DNA of 64,000 nucleotides from Phoronis australis (taxonomy: Eukaryota; Phoronida; Phoronidae), in assembly GCA_002633005.1 (NCBI GenBank), contig NMRA01000011.1:693370-757369 (forward strand), in the 5' to 3' direction. Position numbers and translations under genes: made by a program. Under the pieces are notes generated by a model that did not search any database, had not been told where the DNA came from, and worked only from the letters and a program-made list of their open reading frames with translations. Below, in pieces: positions 56,812 through 64,000 of the stretch (its first letter is position 1; each line of letters begins with the position of its first letter).

Positions 56812-57119
56812 TGTTTACGATACTGGTCTGTATTCATACAGTATGAATAACACACCGCTCAAATCGGCCAGATGTGTTTATTGTAAATGTATGTGCTTCA
56901 AGCACGCAGCTATTAAACATGTCACTTCAGAAACGAAATAGTTGCTGCGACGCCACTTGCATGACAAGGCTAAAAATCGTTTAATCGTTACAGTACGCCA
57001 TTTTTTATCACGGGGTTGTAAAGCTAACCAATGACTGCTGGGGTTACATCAACCAATGCTAAAGTGCGTGCCACTGCACGATACCTGCGTGCTGGCTAGG
57101 CACGTAGGGAACCAGGGAG
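56812..57119 (-). repeat. Right inverted repeat of the 3.4-kb transposon
   Basis: This is the partner of 53699-53996; its outer 55 bp are again the CGCTGGTTCC module (inverted). Confidence 0.7.
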
Positions 57120-57582
57120 TTCTCAATAGAACACATACAGTACATGGCAATATTCATCCGACTTTCGGCAGAGGTGGACGCAAACTAAGAAAATTAATAT
57201 TGTCACTATAGGGCTCGACGCTATTAAAATTCGCATTTCGCGACCTAGCCAAAATCCCAGGTCGCATTTTCAAAATGCAGCTCGCATTCATAAATGCCAG
57301 GTCGCAAAATTTTCCAGCCATTTTACGCGCCAAACTTGATTTTTTAGATCATCGAGAATATGTTTATATTAGGCTCTTACCTGCAGTGTTAAATACTCAC
57401 AAATTTCAGATCGCAAAATTGACTTCGTTCATGCAGGTACGGCGTTACTGTTCTTCACCACCGCCATTGAAAGGTTTTAGAGGCAAACCAAGTTGCCGAC
57501 GTGAAAGTTGAATCAGTGCTCTCTAACTGACACGTGCATTCGAGTAGCTAAGTTTGCGATGTGAAAAGCGAGAAAATGCTCG
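57120..57582. other. Sequence before the second gap, start of an inverted-repeat block
   Basis: From 57211 (GGGCTCGACGCTATTAAA) it contains repeats of AGGTCGCA and CAGCTCGCATT that pair with the block ending at 59854. A 78-codon frame (57275-57511) is not supported as a gene. Confidence 0.4.
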
Positions 57583-58308
57583 NNNNNNNNNNNNNNNNNN
57601 NNNNNNNNNNNNNNNNNNNNNNNNNNNNNNNNNNNNNNNNNNNNNNNNNNNNNNNNNNNNNNNNNNNNNNNNNNNNNNNNNNNNNNNNNNNNNNNNNNNN
57701 NNNNNNNNNNNNNNNNNNNNNNNNNNNNNNNNNNNNNNNNNNNNNNNNNNNNNNNNNNNNNNNNNNNNNNNNNNNNNNNNNNNNNNNNNNNNNNNNNNNN
57801 NNNNNNNNNNNNNNNNNNNNNNNNNNNNNNNNNNNNNNNNNNNNNNNNNNNNNNNNNNNNNNNNNNNNNNNNNNNNNNNNNNNNNNNNNNNNNNNNNNNN
57901 NNNNNNNNNNNNNNNNNNNNNNNNNNNNNNNNNNNNNNNNNNNNNNNNNNNNNNNNNNNNNNNNNNNNNNNNNNNNNNNNNNNNNNNNNNNNNNNNNNNN
58001 NNNNNNNNNNNNNNNNNNNNNNNNNNNNNNNNNNNNNNNNNNNNNNNNNNNNNNNNNNNNNNNNNNNNNNNNNNNNNNNNNNNNNNNNNNNNNNNNNNNN
58101 NNNNNNNNNNNNNNNNNNNNNNNNNNNNNNNNNNNNNNNNNNNNNNNNNNNNNNNNNNNNNNNNNNNNNNNNNNNNNNNNNNNNNNNNNNNNNNNNNNNN
58201 NNNNNNNNNNNNNNNNNNNNNNNNNNNNNNNNNNNNNNNNNNNNNNNNNNNNNNNNNNNNNNNNNNNNNNNNNNNNNNNNNNNNNNNNNNNNNNNNNNNN
58301 NNNNNNNN
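57583..58308. other. Assembly gap (726 N)
   Basis: Unknown sequence. Long frames across it are meaningless. Confidence 0.99.
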
Positions 58309-58734
58309 ATTGGCTAACAAAAACCACATGATCATATCCACTCGTATTATTGTCTGTTACAATTTGTTCCCAAAATATTCTAGAATCTCTAGAGTACTTT
58401 GACCCCAGAACCCAAAGTTGTAAACACCATCTAAAAATAGATTTTGACGTTAAAATACATGTCAACAAGTCTGACCCCATGATTTAAAAGTACATATGCA
58501 CAAATTTTGGGCAACTTAAAATGGATCTATTCTTACTAATTACTTAATCAATATTTATTCTGACAAAAAGTATCCGGGATTTTGCTGGGTCTGACCTGCT
58601 ACTGGCTGTCATCAAAGTCGTTAAAGATTCAAACTAACTCGGAGTACAAATTCCCTCCACTTTTTGTTCGCAACCCAAATTTTGCAACTTGACGTTTAAA
58701 AAACAACAGTCGAAAAAAAAAATCCGTGTAACCA

Positions 58735-58895
58735 TAGGCGGATTTAGGGGAGGCCCCCCCTTGGCTGCCTCAAAAAGATAAACCAGCAAAAGCGTAGGGA
58801 AATGTTGAGTTTATTAATTAGCCCTGGTAATTAAAATTATACGGCTGAAACAAGATTTAAATTTCTGCAGTTTTAGTGTGTTGGGGGGGTTCAGA
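58735..58895. repeat. GGCGGATT-type element
   Basis: It begins ATAGGCGGATTTAGGGGAGG with a C-run and continues with ordered phrases also present at 48205-48380 (GTTGAGTTTATTAATTA, AACAAGATTTAA, TGCAGTTTTAGT). Confidence 0.6.
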
Positions 58896-59854
58896 TACGT
58901 GGAATATCGTAAGGCATCGGGAATCTGTGAGTTAATTTCCAAATAAACCACTGGCACCCAGGTGCTTAACAGAGCCAAGCCGGTATACTCTTTCATTTAG
59001 GACTGTTGCTGTTCTCTTTCGATGGGCAGCTTTGAGGTGGTGCGCACGTGTGAGTTCACGCACTTGAATCGCTGGAGTAGGCCTACACTTTACGTTGGCA
59101 ACAACGTGTGAAAGACTCATATTTCGCGCAAGTAGCCCCAGAAACAAGTAAAGGGTTTGAGAATTTCTTGGCAACTGAGTAAAGACGTGGCCGTCGTTTT
59201 GGCCATTAATAGGATTGTTATTTTCACTTTGGCTGTCATATGCCATAAAAACGAGACGCACATCTCTAAGTCACGATTGTCTGCCAGGACCGCTTGCGCG
59301 CTAACAACGGGACCGACCTGTGCCGCAGTGCGACATCAGGGATATTGTCGTGGATATTTGGTACATGAAATAAGGACATCCTACGCGAAAAAATAAACAT
59401 ATTTCTCCACCACAAAGTTTGGTAAGTTGATCGTTAAGAATTAGTAGAAACACCGCTCTTTTGTGACATTTTGTCACGTATTATGCAGTTGCCTGAAACT
59501 TTCTTCGCCGAATCCGGAAATTTGCAAAACTGGCCGAAAATGTTAGCCAATGAAACGCGTCAAAGATTCTGCATATCCCATGTTCACGCGACTTGCTTAC
59601 AAGTCATCGGGAGGGCTGTTCTCGGTTAGTGTTCTTTTGAACTTGGATTTAGTAACAACCAAATAACGGTCGGATTATTAATAAGAGTTGCTTTATATTT
59701 GCCAGGTATCTGCCGAGAAGTGTAAAAACTCAGCTCGCATTCGTTGAAAATTCCAGATCGCATCTTGCGACTTGATACGAGCTGACAAAAATCTCAGCTC
59801 ACATTTGCAAATTTCAGGTCGCAAATGCGACCTGCAGCTCGTTATGTCGACCCC

Positions 59855-61248
59855 AATTAGGGGGTGCTACAGTAATTATCTATCCCGTGGTCCGAAAACT
59901 AGTGTTGGTCAATGTTCCTCAAAAGGAATACCAATTTTTACAATGATTCTCCCGGTCGCTAACAGATTTTAGGAGAGACACCAAAATAAAAAAACAACAA
60001 TTTAGAATACAGCAGGCCTATACTTCAGACCAGGCAAAGACCCATACAATATCGATTGGCCCTATGTCGCGATTTGTATCACAATTTGCATTTTAGTATA
60101 AAATGCGGCATAAACAAATTCTGCTCTCAAGAATAGCTTTAAAGTCACTTACCTCAGTTTTCACTCAAAATCAGTATTACACTTTACATCAAAATCCCGT
60201 TTTTTTTTTGGTTTTGTGTGTAATCGCAGTAGCTACTGGACAACGAAATAATTTGTGTCCTGTATGCTGTCATCCATGATCTCAATAGCTAACTTACCAT
60301 GAGAATATCGTTTGCAGACCTTGGTACACCACGACTAGCCTAGGCGGGGTGCCTTACCCAAGCCAAGCAACCACTCAAGCCCAATTTGACTGAGGATGAA
60401 AATCTTTGTTAGAAAGTAGTGTGCCTGCACCATATTATGGGATGCTCATATCATTGCTATGGAAACACCCAAATCAGCCAGCAGCTAAATGCCGTCGATA
60501 ACAGATCTTCTGAAACATACGTTAAAGTCAGAGCTCCGGCAGTCCCGCCGACTGCAGACGGAGCGGCAGCTGATGTTTGGCTGAAAGGGCTTGTTCAGCA
60601 CAGTTTGCCCTCAAAATTGACTGTTTTGTGGAAACCATCAGCTCAGTTAGAAATCTGATGGATACTAAAGCAATATTAGAAGATGAATCAACCTTCAACC
60701 GTAGAAAGACTCTTTATCCAAGCTTGAGTTTGGTACATGTAAGCCAGTGAAAACGTGCAAAGAAAAGTATTGCTGAGGAGAAGAATTTAGCTGTTTCAGT
60801 TTGGATCAGGTGAGTTTTTATCCACATCATAAGTGTTCTAAAAATTAATTTCTATTATTTGCTTTGTCAGGAATGTTTGAATGGCTACAATACTATGTAG
60901 TCTTGCATTCACTTTACCTCAGCATTGAGGGTTTGGCGAAATACCCCTCAATAAATGAACGAACATTCCACGCTCATTATCAAAAAATTGATTGGGCGCT
61001 TGACACCTGTTCAGTGCTCATCTATATGTAATTCATGTGTTGTTACTTCTGATACTTCAAATCTCGTATCTTCGCGCTAACGTTAGGATGCGGCGCGCAA
61101 AATTCAAATGCCTTTTACTAACTTAACCTTAGACAATAAAGTGACGTAAAAATAAAAAAAAACGTCACTGTGACGCATTTTTCATGACTCTTCTTTTTGA
61201 AGACAAGTCGCTTCTAAGATGCTATTGATATATTTTTGAAAGATTAAT
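59855..61248. other. Mostly unassigned; one exon-like segment
   Basis: From about 60617 to 60811 a frame with one internal TGA gives a hydrophilic peptide (including FNRRKTLYPSLSLVHVS and KRAKKSIAEEKNLAVSVW) that ends at a good donor, ATCAG|GTGAGT. It may be part of an old gene or element; no family is recognised. Confidence 0.3.
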
Positions 61249-61461
61249 ATGGGTAAATTTCTTACGAATCTTCGGGCATGTCTATCATGCCTGTGTTGTC
61301 AACTTTTCTGCTTGAAGAGTATAGCAGTGGACGATGAAGACGAGATTCCTGAAAATGAGGCAAGTAAAAATTTTATAAAATTGAGAAAAACAGGCCACGG
61401 ACTTGATTCTCCAGGCCTCTTAAAATATTTGCGAAAAAAGCGTAAAATTTTACTGCCATAG
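61249..61461 (+). CDS. Small protein with N-myristoylation/palmitoylation-type N terminus, unknown
   Basis: The 70-codon frame starts MGKFLTNLRACLSCLCC. Gly2 with a small residue at position 6 fits N-myristoylation, and the following four Cys within seven residues are a palmitoylation-type cluster, so a membrane-attached product is expected. An acidic stretch (DDEDEIPENE) follows, then a basic C terminus (LRKKRKILLP). The start context is weak (TTAATATGG). A GAG|GCAAGT at about 61360 could be a rare GC-type donor, in which case this is only a first exon. I recognise no family; the frame could also be chance. Confidence 0.35.
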   Translation: MGKFLTNLRACLSCLCCQLFCLKSIAVDDEDEIPENEASKNFIKLRKTGHGLDSPGLLKYLRKKRKILLP

Positions 61462-62560
61462 CCCTATCCAACGACAGCTATGGAAGATTATAATTTGAAA
61501 TAGGAAAATCGGTGCACATTTTGTTTAATTACATAGTCATGCATGTTTCCGATCGACTGCAGGAGATCATTCGAAAATTATTAAGACTCAGAGATGGATT
61601 CAATAACTGGGTTAATGAATTAAAGATATTCAAAGCTAAGTTAAGGTTTACGCTTGAAATTAACCTAAAGTATGCTTGAATGGCAAACTATTTCTGAAAG
61701 ACGGGAAGGAAAGCAAACATTCCAGCTGTCTTCTCGAGAAATCTCGGCTTTTCAAGAGATGTTCAACTCACCTCGCCCCGGGGTTCAGTCGCTCCTTCTC
61801 GTGAGTTAATTTCTCCAGTGTGCTTCCAGTCTTCGTTCCTTTTCCTTCCGTGCACTGTACTCATGAAATTTGAATGGTGATATATATTTATTGGTGAATG
61901 CACAGAACATACAAACAGTAATTACAAACCCAGAAATCGCGAAGCATCATATCCGGGCTGCATACAATTCATAGATCAAAGTAGTTTACATAGAACAATA
62001 TACATGAAACTAATATCTAACATAAGTATTCAAATATTTAGATATGCTATCACGAGCATTTCTGTCTAAGATACAAAACACGATAGAACTTGTTACGCCA
62101 ACAGAACTATGGACCGGTGCCATTGTCAGCTCAGAACGAAGGCACTCATATGTTAATTGGCTACAGATTATGGAAACGAAGTGGCAGCCAGAAACTTGTG
62201 TAGGGATCCGCGGGTATAATACTGCATTCATTCGGACGCGTGGGAGGCGGGTAAGGTTGGTGGAGCCGAGAGGGGTTAGTTCTTTAAATCAACGTGAAGT
62301 CATTTTTTCCTGAAACGAATGTCAAACTATCACCCTGGTTTCGATCATGGACATATCCCTCAGTAGCCTGTAATTTCAAAACAATGGCTTCGTTAACTTT
62401 CATGAATAGCGTTGAGATGAACAAGTTGTTAAAGTCCTTCTCTCACGCGTTGTTAACCCTTATTACATGGTTAGAAGATGTTATAAGGATCCAAGAAGTA
62501 CCTACCCCATAACTAATACACGATCCGTACTCGAAAACAGTTTAAATGAACGCGCCACTC
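61462..62560. other. Unassigned, possible 3' end of a minus-strand element
   Basis: On the minus strand, frame 62231-62010 ends YLNTYVRY* and is followed by AATAAA near 61888-61893, a layout compatible with the end of a minus-strand retroelement or gene. No reverse-transcriptase motif is visible. An 89-codon plus frame (62044-62313) overlaps it. Confidence 0.25.
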
Positions 62561-62574
62561 ACGATTCGCACCCG

Positions 62575-62620
62575 AAGAAACACCGCCATTTTGAACTTGC
62601 CGCGAACCCGGAAGTACAAT
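62575..62620. promoter_or_regulatory. Promoter-like cluster (YY1 and ETS motifs)
   Basis: CACCGCCATTTTGAAC (YY1 on the minus strand) and ACCCGGAAGT (ETS/GABP consensus) lie 15 bp apart in a locally CpG-rich stretch. Such pairs mark many animal housekeeping promoters. No associated first exon is recognised. Confidence 0.35.
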
Positions 62621-64000
62621 TCATTCAGGAACCCAGGCCGAGAAAACGCCGTCAGTGCGACTGGAGCAGTGCCTGTACTGTTACCAGCCAGCAAACGGGG
62701 ATAAAAAAATCGACAGCGCGCCTTAATTTTGATAAAATCAAACTACGGACAATTTTATGGAATTTGCTGAAGAAATGTGGCGAATAAATTTTGACAGAAA
62801 TTATTTTGCCAGACTCGGGACCGCAGCCTATCGGACCCGGTGCGGATCGAGACCAGACACTGGCGAACGGTAAATGCATGCGGTTGCAAGCTGTTTTGTC
62901 GAAGTAAAATGGTCAAATGATAAATGCTGCATATATTCAAGGGTAGTTTCAGACACTTGCATGAAATTACGGGCTGGTTAGTCCTGTGTCACACTGCCGC
63001 GGCAGACCTTAGTTAGCCTCAGTCACCAGCTACCAGTGAAGACTATAGTCAAAATACAGCTTGTTAGTAGGCCTATACAGCTTTGCGCCAAGACTACCCT
63101 TAGGCCTAACTGGTCGCTGGCCACAAACACAAAAAACACGAAAATTGAACAAAGTTTCTTTTTTGTAGCAACGTTTGTCAAAATGTATCAACGTTAAATC
63201 TTCACAAATTACAAAGTAGCCGATTGAACATGCCTTTCAGTTCAGCAAAAGTCGACATTGTAGGTGCCGCCAGAAATGAGACGAAGTCCAACGGGAATTG
63301 TGAGCACATTTATCACTTAATGAGTAACAACTGCGAGGCTGAAATTTGGTGAACACTGCTAAATCGTGCAGAATAGTAAGTAAAGATATGTCTAACTAAA
63401 TTTTACCGTAATTTGTTGGCGAAAACAATTTACACAAAGTTTTAAACTCGTAACTCATCCCGCTGTCCTCCAATATGGCCGACGCGATCCAAACAAAGTG
63501 ACCCAAATTTCGCCACAAAACTTGCAATAACTTTACAGTGCTTGCCCCGATTTTGATACTTTTTCGATTTTTACTGAGTAGAATGTACTACCTTTCCGAT
63601 GATAGCAAAGTACTTTTTCAAAACGAGGAAAAAAATAAAACCGAAAAAAAATTGGTTCGACCCATATTGGTTCCTAGGTTCGACCGGCCTACGTAAGGAA
63701 CTAAACACCAATGCTATTTTAACATACTAAGTACGCGTAACATTCCAAAAAAATCAACGACCACTAACTACAAACTATAAATACACTACATATGCAAACG
63801 AATCACGATATATTACTAATAAAACAAAATAATGAAGACTTTTCGAGCAAGCCATAGCACATTCAGTTACAAGGAAAAAATGGCGGCGTTCAGGACAAGT
63901 TCCTGAACTGATGAGCCGGAAATGTGGGTACGGAAATAACCGATGACAACCGGTAATCATACGCTCAGAGAGAAGGGTCAAATACTGTTAAAAAATCGCT
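62621..64000. other. Right-hand end, no gene recognised
   Basis: It contains a copy of TATACAGCTTTGCGCCA (63074) shared with the 6.6-kb hairpin, and further YY1-type motifs (ATATGGCCGAC near 63474, AAAATGGCGGCG near 63878). No supported coding exon. Confidence 0.35.

Larger units (their letters stand above)
53699..57119 (-). mobile_element. Inverted-repeat transposon with THAP fragment and internal foldback (3.4 kb)
   Basis: About 310-bp inverted repeats: 53699-53996 starts CTCGCTGGTTCCGTACTGCC, and 56812-57119 ends GGCACGTAGGGAACCAGGGAG-type. Shared phrases are GGTGTTGTAAAGCTAACCAA, GAAACGAAATAGTTGCTGCG, ATGTGCTTCAAGCACGC and GAATAACACACCG. Inside are an acidic ORF (plus, 54823), a THAP fragment (minus, 55121-55377), the 42.2-kb-type repeat and a long foldback (56402-56712). 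No target duplication is evident. Confidence 0.68.
57211..59854. mobile_element. Candidate transposon with GGG(C/G)TCGAC inverted ends, spanning the second gap
   Basis: The left end, GGGCTCGACGCTATTAAA, and the reverse complement of the right end, GGGGTCGACATAACGAGCTG, are each followed within about 30 bp by TCGCATTT-GCGACCT. Sub-terminal AGGTCGCA/CAGCTCGCATT repeats occur on both sides. No target duplication is seen, and no transposase is visible outside the gap. Confidence 0.45.

Noticed and set aside
57523-58480. Long frames across the second N run
   Set aside because: As above; no known sequence supports them.

Overview
This is a window of an animal (metazoan) nuclear genome, probably a highly heterozygous marine invertebrate. 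Evidence: spliced genes with GT-AG introns, a sorting-nexin-19-like gene, THAP-domain transposases, a Ty3/gypsy-like element, a tRNA-like SINE fragment, two long N gaps (23599-24318, 57583-58308) and four single-N joins. The species cannot be told from the sequence. A deuterostome or other marine invertebrate is an inference only.

Only one host gene is well supported. It is an SNX19-like gene on the minus strand (window position 1 to 4319, continuing off the left edge), with three exons placed here by splice sites and by the membrane-anchor, PXA and PX signatures. A 70-codon ORF with an N-myristoylation/palmitoylation-type N terminus (61249-61461) is a weaker candidate.

Most of the rest is repeats and decayed mobile elements. 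5.0-15.3 kb: duplicated repeat blocks, including arrays of a CTCF-site-like motif at about 145-bp spacing and a conserved 129-codon minus-strand ORF. 15.3-18.2 kb: AT-rich sequence without recognisable genes. 18.2-37.3 kb: a degenerate gypsy gag, a decayed TatD-nuclease-like sequence, gypsy pol, and a multi-exon gene of unknown function (coiled coil, conserved central domain, C-terminal Tudor/chromo-like region). Pol and the unknown gene are present twice in tandem (20437-30580 and 30582-37249). 38.9-57.1 kb: five separate THAP-domain sequences and at least three inverted-repeat-bounded transposons. The largest is a 7.45-kb P-element/THAP9-like element (45884-53335) with about 260-bp terminal inverted repeats. 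Nested in it is a THAP/DDE-type element (about 49541-53055). Next to it is a 3.4-kb element (53699-57119) with about 310-bp inverted repeats and an internal foldback. A 430-bp satellite carrying nuclear-receptor-type DR1 motifs lies at 43.3-45.8 kb. 57.2-64 kb: another inverted-repeat-bounded block over the second gap, then mostly unassigned sequence with promoter-like YY1/ETS motifs.

All four single Ns (5602, 8710, 12637, 30581) sit exactly at the start of the second copy of a tandem duplication, and the copies differ by small substitutions and indels. The simplest reading is that the two haplotypes were placed in series by the assembler, so copy numbers here should not be taken at face value.
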